Shown: in pieces, positions 18,192 to 28,550 of the stretch | Layout: each line of letters opens with the position of its first letter | Position numbering within the stretch: the stretch's first letter is position 1 | NCBI RefSeq assembly: GCF_020162115.1 | Contig: NZ_CP083911.1 | Location: forward strand, 1,116,001 to 1,180,000 | Direction of reading: 5' to 3' | DNA: 64,000 nt | DNA from: Tepidimonas taiwanensis | GTDB taxonomy: Bacteria; Pseudomonadota; Gammaproteobacteria; Burkholderiales; Burkholderiaceae_C | Program-made: the position numbers and the translations under genes | The notes under the pieces: model-generated | What the model was told of the DNA's origin: nothing | The model's database searches: none | What the model saw: the letters and a program-made list of their open reading frames with translations, nothing else

Positions 18192-18287
18192 CGGAGCTAA
18201 AACGGGTAAGCGGCGCAGCCTGCCGATGCACCGGCGGGCTGCAGGACAATACGGGCGACGATCATAGCCGCAAGCTTTTCCAACCCC

Positions 18288-19232
18288 ATGACGACCGTGA
18301 CGCCAACGACCGACACCCCCGCCCCGGCCACGTCCCTGCAGGGCGTGGTGCGCCTGGATGACTGGGGCGTCATCGCCGCTCAGGGCGAAGACGCCGCCAG
18401 TTTTTTGCACGGACAGCTGACGCAGGATCTGCTGCTGCAGCGCGCCGACGAGGCGCGGCTGGTGGCATATTGCAACCCCAAGGGGCGCATGCTCTTTACC
18501 GCCATTGCCGTCCAGCGCGACGGACAGATCCTGTTGTGCGCGCCGCGCGAGCGCATCGCGCCCACCGTCAAGCGCCTGGCGATGTTCGTGCTGCGCGCGA
18601 AAGTGCGGCTCGCGGACGCGAGTGAGCAGTGGGCACTGTGGGGTGCCGCCGGTGACGCGGTGCCAGCGGCCCTGCCGTCCCCATGGTGGGCAGTTTGGCG
18701 CGACGGCGAGCGCTTGTGGGTCCGGCTGCCCGCGGGGGCTGGGGTCTCGCGCGCGTTGCTGGTGCAACCGGCCGACCTGGCCGCACCGGCGGGCGGCGCG
18801 CTCGATCCCGCCCACTGGCGCTGGCTCGACGTGATGAGTGGTGTCGCGCACGTCACCGACCCCGTGGTCGAGGCCTTCGTGCCCCAGATGCTCAACTACG
18901 AATCGGTCGGCGGCGTCAACTTCAAAAAAGGCTGCTACCCGGGGCAGGAGGTGGTGGCGCGCAGCCAGTTCCGCGGCACGCTCAAGCGCCGCGCCTACCT
19001 CGCGCACGCGGACGGCCCGCTGGCGGCGGGACAGGAAATCTTCCACCCCGCCGACCCCGAGCAACCCGCCGGCGTCGTGGCGCAAGCGGCGCCCAACCCC
19101 GCGGGTGGCTGGAATGCCATCGTGTCGCTGCAAATCAGCGCGGCGGACGGGCAAGCGCTCACCGCCGGCGGCCCGCAGGGTGCGGCACTGCGCCTGCTGC
19201 CGCTGCCCTACGAACTGTTGCAGGACGTCTGA
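18288..19232 (+). CDS. ygfZ: Folate-binding YgfZ/GcvT-like protein for Fe-S cluster repair
   Basis: A 314-residue protein with the YgfZ fold. The diagnostic cysteine motif KKGCYPGQEVVARSQFRG is present near residue 210, and the GcvT-like N-terminal part (HGQLTQDLLLQ near residue 40) carries the folate site. YgfZ uses tetrahydrofolate to help build or repair certain [4Fe-4S] enzymes. It is divergent from mltG across 96 bp and ends 4 bp before the NRDE gene. Its presence fits an organism with many Fe-S and sulfur enzymes, as the isc operon in this window shows. Confidence 0.9.
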   Translation: MTTVTPTTDTPAPATSLQGVVRLDDWGVIAAQGEDAASFLHGQLTQDLLLQRADEARLVAYCNPKGRMLFTAIAVQRDGQILLCAPRERIAPTVKRLAMFVLRAKVRLADASEQWALWGAAGDAVPAALPSPWWAVWRDGERLWVRLPAGAGVSRALLVQPADLAAPAGGALDPAHWRWLDVMSGVAHVTDPVVEAFVPQMLNYESVGGVNFKKGCYPGQEVVARSQFRGTLKRRAYLAHADGPLAAGQEIFHPADPEQPAGVVAQAAPNPAGGWNAIVSLQISAADGQALTAGGPQGAALRLLPLPYELLQDV

Positions 19233-19236
19233 CACC

Positions 19237-20088
19237 GTGTGCCTGATCGCGTGGGCGGTGGCCCCCGCCACCGCCACACCGCTGTGGGTGGCGGCCAACC
19301 GGGACGAGCAGTGGGACCGCCCCACCCTGCCGTTTCAGGCATGGCCCCTGCCCGACGGCACGACCGTATGGAGCGGACGCGACGTGTTGGCGGGCGGCAC
19401 CTGGCTCGCTTTCGGGGCGCGGGGCCGGGTCGCGATGCTGACCAACGTGCGCGCGTGGCCGCCCGAGCCGCCGCGGGCGCGCAGCCGTGGCGCCCTGGTG
19501 ACGGCCTGGCTCGCCGAGGACGCGCCGGCCACCTGGACGGCATTTGCCCGGCAGCACGCCGCGGCAGAGTACAACGGCTGCAACCTCGTGTTGGGCGACG
19601 TCCTTCACGGGCAGTGGGCGTGGATCACGAATCGTGATCCGGCTCACCACCAGGGCGCAGACGCCGCCAGCGACACCCCCCTAGAGCACGTGGGCGGTTG
19701 GTGGGGACGCGCCCTACCACCGGGCCGGTACGCGCTGTCCAACGCCGCGCTGGACACGCCGTGGCCCAAGGTGCGGCGCCTGAAAACGGCGCTGTCCACC
19801 GCGCTGGCCGCGGCCGATCACCCGTCGGCCGACGACGCTCTGCTGCGCGCGTTGCAGACCCACCTACCCCACCCCGACGCGCGGCAGCACGTCGAGGCCA
19901 GCCCCTTCGTGCACCTGCCCTCGCGCCGCTACGGTACGCGCAGCAGCCTGATCGCCCGCTGGGATCGCCACGGCACACTGACCGTGGCCGAGTGGACCTA
20001 CGACAGCCCCAGCGGTCCCGCGGCCATCGAAAGCGCCGTTCAGAGGCGCATTTCCATCGACTGGTGGGGGATGCCGACCTCGTCGTAG
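19237..20088 (+). CDS. NRDE (TANGO2) family protein
   Basis: A 283-residue protein starting MCLIAWAVAP (GTG start at 19237) and carrying the signature WVAANRDEQWDRPT near residue 20. The NRDE/TANGO2 fold is related to Ntn hydrolases, and the N-terminal cysteine at position 2 is conserved. Some members have been linked to heme handling; the biochemical activity here is not known. It follows ygfZ by 4 bp, so co-expression is likely. Its 3' end overlaps, tail to tail, with the minus-strand thioesterase-acetyltransferase gene by about 49 bp. Confidence 0.85.
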   Translation: MCLIAWAVAPATATPLWVAANRDEQWDRPTLPFQAWPLPDGTTVWSGRDVLAGGTWLAFGARGRVAMLTNVRAWPPEPPRARSRGALVTAWLAEDAPATWTAFARQHAAAEYNGCNLVLGDVLHGQWAWITNRDPAHHQGADAASDTPLEHVGGWWGRALPPGRYALSNAALDTPWPKVRRLKTALSTALAAADHPSADDALLRALQTHLPHPDARQHVEASPFVHLPSRRYGTRSSLIARWDRHGTLTVAEWTYDSPSGPAAIESAVQRRISIDWWGMPTSS

Positions 20089-20897
20089 GGGTCGCCGACG
20101 CACTGCCAGCCCTGCCGCGCGTAAAAGCCGATCGCCGTGCGCTGGGCGCTAAGCCGCAGCGTTTGATCGCCGCGCGCGCGGGCGGCGTCGACCAGCGCCT
20201 GCAGCACGCGCGCGCCGACGCCGCTGCCGCGCAGGGCGCGATGCACCGCCATGCGGCCGATCTTGCCCACCCCGGGCTCGGCCGTCAGCAGCCGCCCCGT
20301 GCCCACCGCCTGACCGAGGTGGTTGTACGCCACCGCGTGCACCGCGCTGGCATCGGCCGCATCCCATTCTTCCGATTCCGGGATGCCCTGCTCCTCGACG
20401 AACACCGCGCGCCGCAACGGCGCCGCATCGCGCTCCAGTGCGTGCCAGGGGCCCGTCACCACGCGCAGCACGTCCTGTCCGGCCTCGTAGCGCTCGATGA
20501 GCTCGCGCAGCGCCGTTGGCACCGGGCGGGAGGTCTGCGTCGCCGGGTCCGCGAAGACATAGACGATCTCCGCGCCGACGAGCGCGCGCTCGCCTAGAAA
20601 CAACACCCCCGTCATCGTCATCGACGAGTTGCCGATGCGCTCGCAGCGCAGGGCGACGTCCACCAGGTCGTCCATCCGCGCGCTGGCGGCGAACTCGAGG
20701 CTCGCCTTCTTGACGTACAACTCGCCGCCCAACTGACGCATCGCGTCCGCATACGGCAGCCCCAGCGAGCGCCAGTATTCGGTGATGCCGACGTCGAAGT
20801 ACATCAGGTAGTGGGCATTGAAGACGATACCCTGCATGTCCACCTCGGCCCAGCGCACGCGCAGGCGGTGAAAACAGCGGAACTCGTGGCGTTTCAT
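20040..20897 (-). CDS. YbgC-type acyl-CoA thioesterase fused to a GNAT acetyltransferase
   Basis: A 285-residue two-domain protein. Residues 1-135 form a 4-hydroxybenzoyl-CoA-thioesterase-like hotdog domain with the catalytic aspartate motif RWAEVDMQGIVFNAHYL and YWRSLGLPY. Residues about 145-285 are a GNAT domain with the acetyl-CoA loop LRGSGVGARVLQAL preceded by IGRMAVH. The two domains share one frame with no stop between them. The thioesterase may hydrolyse short or medium acyl-CoAs and the GNAT part may acetylate an unknown small molecule or protein; neither substrate can be read. The ATG at 20897 is 45 bp from the divergent U32 gene. Confidence 0.83.
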   Translation of the reverse strand: MKRHEFRCFHRLRVRWAEVDMQGIVFNAHYLMYFDVGITEYWRSLGLPYADAMRQLGGELYVKKASLEFAASARMDDLVDVALRCERIGNSSMTMTGVLFLGERALVGAEIVYVFADPATQTSRPVPTALRELIERYEAGQDVLRVVTGPWHALERDAAPLRRAVFVEEQGIPESEEWDAADASAVHAVAYNHLGQAVGTGRLLTAEPGVGKIGRMAVHRALRGSGVGARVLQALVDAARARGDQTLRLSAQRTAIGFYARQGWQCVGDPYDEVGIPHQSMEMRL

Positions 20898-20942
20898 GGC
20901 GGGTTTTGGGACAATCGCGGGTTTTCGGAAGACCCCGCGATT

Positions 20943-22946
20943 ATGTTGCCCCACCAGCTCGAACTCCTGTCCCCTGCGCGCGACGCCGATATCGGCATCG
21001 AGGCGGTCAACCACGGGGCGGACGCGGTGTACATCGGCGGGCCCGGCTTCGGCGCGCGCGCCAACGCCGCCAACCCCGTCAGCGAGATCGAGCGCCTCGT
21101 GCGCCACGCGCACCGCTACCACGCGCGGGTGTTCGTCACGCTCAACACCATCCTGCGCGACGACGAGCTGGAGCCGGCGCGCCGGCTGGTCCACCAGCTG
21201 TATGACATCGGCGTCGACGCGCTCATCGTGCAGGACATGGGGTTGCTGGAGCTGGACCTGCCCCCAATCCAGTTGCACGCCAGCACGCAGTGCGACATCC
21301 GCACGCCGGAAAAGGCGCGCTTTCTGCAGGACGTGGGGTTTTCGCAGATCGTGCTGGCGCGCGAACTGACGCTGCCGCAGATCGCGGCGGTCGACGCCGC
21401 GCTGGGTCCGCGCGACGCGCCGGGCCGCGCGGTGCTGGAGTTTTTCATCCACGGCGCGCTGTGCGTGGCCTACAGCGGCCAGTGCTACATCAGCCACGCG
21501 CACACCGGCCGCAGCGCCAACCGGGGCGACTGCTCGCAGGCCTGCCGCCTGCCCTACGAAGTGCGCGACATGCAGGGCCGCATCCTCGCCCACGACAAGC
21601 ACGTGCTGTCGATGAAGGACAACAACCAGAGCGCCAACCTGCGCGCGCTCATCGATGCCGGGGTGCGCAGCTTCAAGATCGAGGGGCGCTACAAGGACAT
21701 GGGCTACGTGAAGAACATCACCGCCCACTACCGCCGGCTGCTCGACGCGATTTTGGAGGAGCGGCCGGATCTCGCGCCCTCCTCCAGCGGCCGCTGCACC
21801 TACACCTTCACGCCGGACCCGCAGCAGAACTTCAACCGCGACTTCACCGACTACTTCGTCAACGGCCGCCAGATCGACATCGGGGCCTTCGACAGCCCCA
21901 AAAACCCGGGGCAGCCGATCGGCTGGGTCGTGCGCACCGCCGCCGACCACCTGGAACTGGAGACGAACGACCCCACGATCGAACTCGCCAACGGCGATGG
22001 CCTGTGTTATTTGGATCTGCAAAACAATCTGGTCGGGCTGCAGACCAACCGGGTCGAGCGGCTGGGGCCCGGCGTGGACGGCGGCACGCGCTGGCGCATC
22101 CACCCCAAAGACCCGATGGGCTCCTTCAAGGACCTGCGCCGCGGCACGACCGTCAATCGCAACCGCAGCATGGCGTGGGTGCGGTTGCTGGAACGCCCGT
22201 CGGCCGAGCGGCGCATCGCGCTGTGGGTGCAACTCCGCGCCGAAGGCGACGCGCTGCGGCTGACGCTGACCGACGCCGACGGGCACAGCGGCAGCGCGAC
22301 GCTGCCGGGTCCGTTCGAACCCGCACGCGACCCGCTGGCCAACGAGGCGACGTTGCGCGAGGGCCTGACGCGCCTAGGGGACACGGTGTTCGAGGCCGTG
22401 TCGGTGGACGTGGCGCTGCCCGCGCCGTGGTTCGTCCCCGCGTCACGCGTCAACGCGCTGCGGCGCGAGGCGGTGGCGGCGCTGATGGCCGCGCGCGAGG
22501 CGGCCCGCCCTCGACCAGTGCGCGCGAGCGCGGTGGAGCCGCCCGTACCCTACCCCGACGACGTGCTGACGTATCTCGGCAACGTCTACAACCACAAGGC
22601 GCGCGATTTTTACGCGCGCCACGGCGTGCGTGTCATCGAGGCGGCGTACGAAAGCCACGAGGCGCTGGGGGACGTCAGCCTCATGATCACCAAGCACTGC
22701 GTCCGCTATAGCCTCAGCCTCTGCCCCAAACAGGCCAAGGGCGTCACCGGCGTGCAGGGCACGATCCGCGCCGAGCCGCTGGTGCTGATCCACGGCGACG
22801 AGCGGCTGACGCTGCGCTTCGACTGCAAGCCGTGCGAGATGCACGTCGTCGGGCGCATCAAGCGCCACGTCGTGCGCGACACCGAGCGCGCGGCGCGCGA
22901 GGCGCCGCTGCGCTTTTACCGGACGCGGCCCGCGCCGGTGCGTTGA
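20943..22946 (+). CDS. rlhA: U32 family peptidase-like protein, probable 23S rRNA C2501 hydroxylation factor
   Basis: A 667-residue protein, matching the long YdcP/RlhA branch (about 650) better than the shorter TrhP (about 450). The U32 signature is complete: FFIHGALCVAYSGQCYISHA, then RGDCSQACRLPYEV and FKIEGRYKDMGYVK. The C-terminal region carries cysteines in ITKHCVRYSLSLCPKQ and RFDCKPCEMHV, expected to bind an Fe-S cluster or metal. In Escherichia coli RlhA is needed for 5-hydroxycytidine in 23S rRNA. The ATG at 20943 matches the family start LELLSPARDADIGIEAV; the open frame upstream is antisense to the thioesterase gene. The exact paralogue is inferred by length. Confidence 0.75.
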   Translation: MLPHQLELLSPARDADIGIEAVNHGADAVYIGGPGFGARANAANPVSEIERLVRHAHRYHARVFVTLNTILRDDELEPARRLVHQLYDIGVDALIVQDMGLLELDLPPIQLHASTQCDIRTPEKARFLQDVGFSQIVLARELTLPQIAAVDAALGPRDAPGRAVLEFFIHGALCVAYSGQCYISHAHTGRSANRGDCSQACRLPYEVRDMQGRILAHDKHVLSMKDNNQSANLRALIDAGVRSFKIEGRYKDMGYVKNITAHYRRLLDAILEERPDLAPSSSGRCTYTFTPDPQQNFNRDFTDYFVNGRQIDIGAFDSPKNPGQPIGWVVRTAADHLELETNDPTIELANGDGLCYLDLQNNLVGLQTNRVERLGPGVDGGTRWRIHPKDPMGSFKDLRRGTTVNRNRSMAWVRLLERPSAERRIALWVQLRAEGDALRLTLTDADGHSGSATLPGPFEPARDPLANEATLREGLTRLGDTVFEAVSVDVALPAPWFVPASRVNALRREAVAALMAAREAARPRPVRASAVEPPVPYPDDVLTYLGNVYNHKARDFYARHGVRVIEAAYESHEALGDVSLMITKHCVRYSLSLCPKQAKGVTGVQGTIRAEPLVLIHGDERLTLRFDCKPCEMHVVGRIKRHVVRDTERAAREAPLRFYRTRPAPVR

Positions 22947-22988
22947 TCCGCGCGTGGGTGCGCCCCGGCGTCTGGGCGCGCGGCGCGG

Positions 22989-23555
22989 TCAGACGTAGCC
23001 GGCAACCGGCACCGGCGTGTGCCGCATGTGCAGCGCCAAGCCCAGCGCGGCCAGGTGGTTGTCGTTGCGCCCCAGGATGGCCTGCGCCAGCGGCAGGAAT
23101 TCGGCCTCCTCGAAGCAGGCATGCGAGCGGTACTGCGCCACCAGCGCCTCCAGCCCCGCCGTGTCGAGGGCGAACGACTGCCCTTTGGCGACTTTTTTGA
23201 GGTCCCCCTCGAGCTGCTTCCACAGGCGTTCGAGTGCACGGTGCTCCTCCGTCAGGCGTTGCACCAGCCCCTGCACCCGCTCGCGCTCTGCCCCCGCCGC
23301 GGCACTGGCGAGCACGGCCGGAAACAGCTCTCGCTCCTCGTCCTCATGGTGTTCGACGATCGCTTCGCGAAAGAACGCCAGCGACTGCTCGGCAATCTCC
23401 CGCGCGCGGGCGGCGGGGGCCAGCAACGCTGGCAATTCCGCCAGCGCGTCCAGCTTGCGCAGTATGCCCGCGTGGCACTGCGAGAAATCGGCGATCGGCT
23501 GATCGTTCGTCGGGGCGTTGGGGGTCGCAGACATGGCCACACCGTTTTGCTGCAT
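22989..23555 (-). CDS. Hemerythrin-domain protein
   Basis: A 188-residue cytoplasmic four-helix protein with the iron-ligand pattern of hemerythrins: the histidine in CHAGILRKL near residue 30, EHHEDEERELFP near 65, EEHRALERLWKQLE near 105 and YRSHACFEEAEFLPLA near 140. It probably binds a di-iron centre and could sense or handle oxygen, nitric oxide or iron. An ATG at 23534 (MSATPNAPT) is a possible shorter start. It is convergent with the U32 gene. No partner gene suggests a specific role. Confidence 0.82.
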   Translation of the reverse strand: MQQNGVAMSATPNAPTNDQPIADFSQCHAGILRKLDALAELPALLAPAARAREIAEQSLAFFREAIVEHHEDEERELFPAVLASAAAGAERERVQGLVQRLTEEHRALERLWKQLEGDLKKVAKGQSFALDTAGLEALVAQYRSHACFEEAEFLPLAQAILGRNDNHLAALGLALHMRHTPVPVAGYV

Positions 23556-23638
23556 CACGATGCCGCCAGTCTACGGCGCCGATCCCGGGGCCATTCTTGA
23601 CGCAGGTCAACGGGGTGCGACGCAGCGCCGGCTCCGCT

Positions 23639-26600
23639 TCAGCCGACCCAGCGCCGCGCGTTGCGGAACATCCGCATCCACGGGCTGTAGGCCGCGATCC
23701 CGCCCGTTGCGGCCAGGTCCGTCCAGCTCAACTGGACGTTGCGGAAGACGCGCTCCGGGTGCGGCATCATCGCCGTGAAGCGCCCGTCCGGCGTGGTGAC
23801 CGCGGTGATCCCGCCCGGGCTGCCGTTGGGGTTGAACGGATACGCCTCGGTGGGCTGTCCGTGGTGGTCGACGAAGCGCATCGCCACCGCCACACGCTGC
23901 GCGTCGCCGCGCTGACCGAAGTTGGCGTAGCCCTCGCCGTGCGCGACGGCGATCGGCAACCGGCTGCCCGCCATGCCCTGGAAGAAGAGGCTGGGCGAGT
24001 CCGTCACCTCCACCAGCGACAGCCGGGCCTCGAAGCGCTCGCTGACATTGGTGGTGAAGCGCGGCCAGTGCTCGGCACCGGGGATGATGGATGCCAGCTC
24101 GGCAAACATCTGGCAGCCATTACACACGCCCAGCCCGAAGGTGTCCGCGCGGCCGAAGAACGCGCGGAACTGCTCCGCCAGCTCCGGGTGGAACGTGATC
24201 GAGCGCGCCCAGCCGATGCCGGCACCGAGCGTGTCCCCGTAACTGAAGCCGCCGCACGCAACGAGCCCGCGAAAACCGTCGAGCCGCGTGCGACCGGTGA
24301 GCAGGTCGGTCATGTGCACGTCCACCGCTTCAAAGCCCGCGGCGTCGAACGCGTAGGCCATCTCGACGTGCGAATTGACCCCCTGCTCGCGCAGGATGGC
24401 CACACGCGGGCGTGCCAGGTTCAGGTACGGTGCCGCCACATCCTCCGCCGGGTCGAAGGTCAGCGCCACGTGCAGGCCCGGATCGTCCGCGCGGCCGGCG
24501 GCGGCGTGCTCGGCGTCGGCGCAGGCCGGGTTGTCGCGCTGCTGGCAGATCTTCCAGCTCACGCTGTCCCACACCTGGTGCAGGTCCTCCAGCTTCGCGC
24601 TGAAGAGGCACTTCGCGTCGCGCCAGATCTGCAGCTCGCCCTTGCCGGCGTCGATCGGGCTGTTGGCCGGCCGGGTCTTGCCGATCACGTGGCTGCACGC
24701 GGACAGCCCGTGGGCACGCAGCGTCTGCATCACCGCGTCACGCTCGGCGCTTCGCACCTGCAGCACCACGCCCAGCTCTTCGCTGAAGAGGGCCTTGAGC
24801 GTCAGCTCGTCGCGGCGGGCGCTAACCTGCGCGGCCCAGTTTTTCGCGTCGCCGTAATCCGCGCGGCTGTCCCGGATGCCGTCGCCCTCGGTGACCAGCA
24901 GGTCCACGTTGAGCGTGACGCCCACATGTCCGGCAAACGCCATTTCCGCCACACAGGCGAGCAGCCCGCCGTCGCTGCGGTCGTGGTAGGCGAGGATGCG
25001 CCCCTGCGCACGCAACGCGTTGACCGCGGCGACGAGCCGAATCAGATCCTGCGGGTCGTCGAGGTCGGGCACCGCGCCGCCGGGCTGGTCCAGCGCCTGT
25101 GCGAGGATCGAGCCGCCCATGCGGTGCTTGCCACGGCCCAGGTCGACGAGGATCAGCGTCGTGTCCTCGTGCGCGTCGAGCTGCGGCGTGAGCGTGCCGC
25201 GCACGTCGGCGAGCGTCGCGAAGGCGCTGACGATCAGGCTCACCGGCGCGACGACCTTGCGGGCCTCGCCGTCCGCCGTGCGCCACTGGGTGCGCATCGA
25301 CAGGCTGTCCTTGCCGACCGGGATGCTGATGCCCAGCTGCGGGCACAACTCCATCCCCACGGCCTTGACCGTGTCGTACAGCGCTGCGTCCTCCCCCGGC
25401 TCGCCGCACGCCGCCATCCAGTTGGCCGAGAGCTTGACGCGCGACAGTTCGATCGGCGCGGCCAGCAGGTTCGTGATCGCCTCGGCCACCGCCATGCGGC
25501 CGGCGGCGGGCGCGTCCAGCGCCGCGATCGGCGTGCGCTCGCCCATTGCCATCGCCTCGCCGGCCAGGCCACGGAAATCCGCCAGCGTCACCGCGCAGTC
25601 GGCCACCGGCACCTGCCACGGCCCCACCATCTGATCGCGGTGCGTCAGCCCCCCCACGGTGCGGTCGCCGATGGTGATGAGGAAGCGCTTGGACGCCACC
25701 GTCGGATGCGACAGCACCTCGATCACGGCGCGCTGCAGGGGCACGTCGGTGCCGTCGAAATCGGCAAAGCGGCGCCCGATGCGCGCCACCTCGCGCCGCA
25801 TGCGCGGCGGCTTGCCGAGCAGCACCTCCATCGGCATGTCCACCGGGTGCGCGTCGGCCGGCTGGGTCGCGGCGGGATCGGCGACGACGAGCTGCCGCTC
25901 CGCCGACGCCACGCCGACCACCGCGTACGGACAACGCTCGCGCTCGCACAGCGCGGCCAGCCGCGGCAGCGACTCCGGCGCGACCGCCAGCACGTAGCGC
26001 TCCTGGCTCTCGTTGCACCAGATTTCCTTCGGTGACAGGCCGCTTTCCTCGAGCGGAATCGCGCGCAGGTCGAAGCGCGCCCCGCGCCCAGCGTCGTTGA
26101 CCAGCTCCGGGAACGCGTTGGACAGCCCCCCCGCGCCCACGTCGTGGATCGCCAGAATCGGGTTGTCCGCGCCCAGCGCCCAGCAGTGGTTGATCACCTC
26201 CTGTGCGCGGCGCTGGATCTCGGGGTTGCCGCGCTGCACCGAATCGAAGTCCAGCTCGGCCGCGTTGGCTCCGCTGGCCATCGAACTCGCCGCGCCCCCG
26301 CCCATGCCGATGCGCATCCCCGGGCCGCCCAGCTGCACCAGCAGCGTGCCGGCCGGGAACACCACCTTGTGCGTCTGCTGCGCGTCGATCTGCCCGAGCC
26401 CCCCGGCGATCATGATCGGCTTGTGGTACCCGCGATCGACGGCGTCGACGTCGGAGACGACGCGCTGCTCGTAGGCGCGGAAGTAGCCGAGCAGGTTGGG
26501 GCGGCCGAATTCGTTGTTGAACGCCGCGCCGCCCAGCGGCCCGTCGATCATGATCTGCAGGGGGCTCGCGATGTGCGCGGGCTTGCCGTCGGGCTGGTCC

Positions 26601-27697
26601 GACCACCCACCCCACAGGCGCGAGACGGAAAAGCCCGTCAGCCCCGCCTTCGGGCGCGCACCCCGTCCCGTCGCGCCCTCGTCGCGGATTTCGCCGCCCG
26701 CGCCGGTGGCCGCCCCCGGAAACGGCGAAATCGCCGTCGGGTGGTTGTGCGTCTCCACCTTCATCAGGATGTGATGGCGCGCCTCCTCGCGGCGATAGAC
26801 CGGGCTGCCGTCGCCGTCCGGCACCGCGACGAAGCGCTCCAGCGCGTGTCCCTCCATGATCGCGGCGTTGTCCGCGTACGCGACGATCGTATGCTGCGGC
26901 GCCGTCTGGTGCGTGTGGCGGATCATGCCGAACAGGCTCATCGGCTGCTCGACCCCGTCGATCACGAACTGGGCGTTGAAAATCTTGTGCCGACAGTGTT
27001 CGCTGTTGGCCTGCGCGAACATCATCAGCTCGACGTCGCTGGGGTTGCGCCCGAGCCGCGTGAAGGCATCGACCAGGTAATCGATCTCGTCGTCCGCCAG
27101 CGCCAGTCCCCATGCCGCATTGGCTTCTTCCAGCGCCGCGCGCCCGCGCTGCAACACGTCGACACGCTGCATCGGCTGCCCGGGCAACGGCTCGAACAGC
27201 GCTGCGGCGGAGGCCACGTCGCGCAGCACGCTCTCGGTCATGCGGTCGTGCAGCAGCGCGGCACACGCCTGCCACTGCGCCTCGTCCAGCGTGGCGGTGC
27301 GGCCGAGGAGCCCGCCGATGCCGCTGGCTTCCACGGTCAGCCAGTACTCGACCACCCGCTCGACGCGGCGCGCGGCGAGCCCGCAGTTGTGCGCGATATC
27401 CGTGGCCTTGGACGCCCAGGGCGACACCGTGCCCAAGCGCGGGCTGACGACCACGCACACCCCCTGCGTCGGCCCTGCATACGGCTCACCATAGGTCAGC
27501 AGCGCAGCCCAGCGCTCGCGGGTGGCGTCGTCCAGCGGCGCGTCGGTGGCCACGAGATGCACGTACCGCGCGGCAATTCCGGTGATGCGGGCGTCGATGG
27601 CCTGCAACCGGGGCAGCAGCTGCCGGGCGCGGAAATGACCGAGGGCATCCCCCCCGGCAAAAAACGAAAAGTGAAGTCGGGGCAGCGATGCGTTCAC
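23639..27697 (-). CDS. purL: Phosphoribosylformylglycinamidine synthase (large single-chain PurL)
   Basis: A 1352-residue enzyme of purine synthesis that turns FGAR, glutamine and ATP into FGAM. It has an N-terminal PurS-like domain, two AIRS-type halves (for example [16 protein letters not shown] near 215 and [16 protein letters not shown] near 430) and a C-terminal glutaminase domain with [17 protein letters not shown] and the nucleophile cysteine in [12 protein letters not shown] near residue 1190. The GTG at 27697 is chosen because the sequence from there ([19 protein letters not shown]) begins the family-like part and a TACAAT box lies 34-39 bp upstream. A longer frame to 27811 would include that promoter. 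Confidence 0.93.
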   Translation of the reverse strand: MNASLPRLHFSFFAGGDALGHFRARQLLPRLQAIDARITGIAARYVHLVATDAPLDDATRERWAALLTYGEPYAGPTQGVCVVVSPRLGTVSPWASKATDIAHNCGLAARRVERVVEYWLTVEASGIGGLLGRTATLDEAQWQACAALLHDRMTESVLRDVASAAALFEPLPGQPMQRVDVLQRGRAALEEANAAWGLALADDEIDYLVDAFTRLGRNPSDVELMMFAQANSEHCRHKIFNAQFVIDGVEQPMSLFGMIRHTHQTAPQHTIVAYADNAAIMEGHALERFVAVPDGDGSPVYRREEARHHILMKVETHNHPTAISPFPGAATGAGGEIRDEGATGRGARPKAGLTGFSVSRLWGGWSDQPDGKPAHIASPLQIMIDGPLGGAAFNNEFGRPNLLGYFRAYEQRVVSDVDAVDRGYHKPIMIAGGLGQIDAQQTHKVVFPAGTLLVQLGGPGMRIGMGGGAASSMASGANAAELDFDSVQRGNPEIQRRAQEVINHCWALGADNPILAIHDVGAGGLSNAFPELVNDAGRGARFDLRAIPLEESGLSPKEIWCNESQERYVLAVAPESLPRLAALCERERCPYAVVGVASAERQLVVADPAATQPADAHPVDMPMEVLLGKPPRMRREVARIGRRFADFDGTDVPLQRAVIEVLSHPTVASKRFLITIGDRTVGGLTHRDQMVGPWQVPVADCAVTLADFRGLAGEAMAMGERTPIAALDAPAAGRMAVAEAITNLLAAPIELSRVKLSANWMAACGEPGEDAALYDTVKAVGMELCPQLGISIPVGKDSLSMRTQWRTADGEARKVVAPVSLIVSAFATLADVRGTLTPQLDAHEDTTLILVDLGRGKHRMGGSILAQALDQPGGAVPDLDDPQDLIRLVAAVNALRAQGRILAYHDRSDGGLLACVAEMAFAGHVGVTLNVDLLVTEGDGIRDSRADYGDAKNWAAQVSARRDELTLKALFSEELGVVLQVRSAERDAVMQTLRAHGLSACSHVIGKTRPANSPIDAGKGELQIWRDAKCLFSAKLEDLHQVWDSVSWKICQQRDNPACADAEHAAAGRADDPGLHVALTFDPAEDVAAPYLNLARPRVAILREQGVNSHVEMAYAFDAAGFEAVDVHMTDLLTGRTRLDGFRGLVACGGFSYGDTLGAGIGWARSITFHPELAEQFRAFFGRADTFGLGVCNGCQMFAELASIIPGAEHWPRFTTNVSERFEARLSLVEVTDSPSLFFQGMAGSRLPIAVAHGEGYANFGQRGDAQRVAVAMRFVDHHGQPTEAYPFNPNGSPGGITAVTTPDGRFTAMMPHPERVFRNVQLSWTDLAATGGIAAYSPWMRMFRNARRWVG

Positions 27698-27724
27698 AGC
27701 AATGGGCAGGAGTGCGAAAGTCGG

Positions 27725-27760
27725 CCCGGTATTGTACGGGGCCGTATCCTCGGAAAGACC
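27725..27760 (-). promoter_or_regulatory. Putative purL promoter
   Basis: On the minus strand a TACAAT -10 box (27731-27736) stands 34 bp before the GTG start of purL. A -35 match at the right distance is poor. The region lies between purL and the sox terminator. Confidence 0.45.
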
Positions 27761-27809
27761 GTTCGCCGCTCCCGCAAACGAGGCACACCATTGCGCTTGA
27801 TGGAACGGC

Positions 27810-27831
27810 AAAAAGGGGCGCCGTGCGCCCC
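27810..27831 (-). terminator. Intrinsic terminator of the sox operon
   Basis: On the minus strand GGGGCGC, a 3-nt loop and GCGCCCC are followed by TTTTT. It lies 53 bp after the soxX stop, between soxX and purL, so the sox transcript should end here. Confidence 0.85.
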
Positions 27832-27883
27832 TGTTGTTGGCCTGTGTCTGGAAGGAATCGATTGCCCCGGTTCCCGTCGCGGG

Positions 27884-28534
27884 TCACTTGTTCACCGGTG
27901 AGTTCGGGTCCAGCAGCAGCGCCATCACGTGCTTGATCTGCTGCTCGTTCAGGATCCCGCGATGGCCGGCGCTCGGCATCTTCGTGCAGGCGTTGAACGC
28001 GCGCGAGTTCCAGATCTTCGCCCACGTGTACTCGATGATCGGCTTGGCTGCGGGGCTGTTCGGGTCGGTCACGCCGCGCAGCTTGCCGTAGTTGTACAGG
28101 CTCGGCCCCAGCGTGCCGTAGGAGATTTCCTCCTTCGTGATCTGGTGGCAGTTGTAGCAGTTGCCGCCGTTGACCGTCTTTTCATCGTCGCTCCACGTCA
28201 AGCCGCGGCCGCTTTGGGCGATCTTTTCGCCCTCCTTCCAGTCACCCAGGAACTTGCCGTCGCTCGGCCACTTGACGCTCTTGTAGGCAGCCTCCTCGAT
28301 AGCCTTGGCGGTCTTCTCGTCGAGCGGCTTGCCCGACACTTCGGACTGCCAGCAGGCCAGGCGTGCCTCGTCCTGCTCCAGCCGGTCGAGCTTGGCGATG
28401 CCGCGCTCGACGAACGAGGCCTTGACGACCTCCATCGTCATCTTGTCGTATTCGGCCGAGGTGTGGCCGGTCGTGCAACCCGCCACGGCCAGGGCGACGG
28501 GGATCAGGGTCAGAGCCAGTTTTGCGGTTTTCAT
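27884..28534 (-). CDS. soxX: Sulfur-oxidation c-type cytochrome SoxX
   Basis: A 216-residue cytochrome. A lipobox-like signal (LAVAGCTTG near residue 20) suggests a lipoprotein. One c-type heme site, CYNCH in GGNCYNCHQ, is near residue 115; the distal methionine is probably in ACTKMPSAGHRG near 190. SoxX pairs with SoxA to form the heme complex that attaches thiosulfate to the SoxY carrier. It is the last gene of soxYZAX; a GGAGG site precedes the ATG at 28534, and soxA ends 17 bp upstream. The expected downstream soxB is missing here. Confidence 0.93.
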   Translation of the reverse strand: MKTAKLALTLIPVALAVAGCTTGHTSAEYDKMTMEVVKASFVERGIAKLDRLEQDEARLACWQSEVSGKPLDEKTAKAIEEAAYKSVKWPSDGKFLGDWKEGEKIAQSGRGLTWSDDEKTVNGGNCYNCHQITKEEISYGTLGPSLYNYGKLRGVTDPNSPAAKPIIEYTWAKIWNSRAFNACTKMPSAGHRGILNEQQIKHVMALLLDPNSPVNK

Positions 28535-28550
28535 GGACCTATCCTCCGGT

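Noticed and set aside
22960..22979. GCGCCC/GGGCGC hairpin between the U32 and hemerythrin genes as a terminator
   Set aside because: A 6-bp stem with no T tract is expected by chance in such GC-rich DNA.
23234..26035. A 933-codon open frame on the plus strand inside purL
   Set aside because: A GC-rich antisense shadow of purL; its composition is not protein-like and purL is certain.
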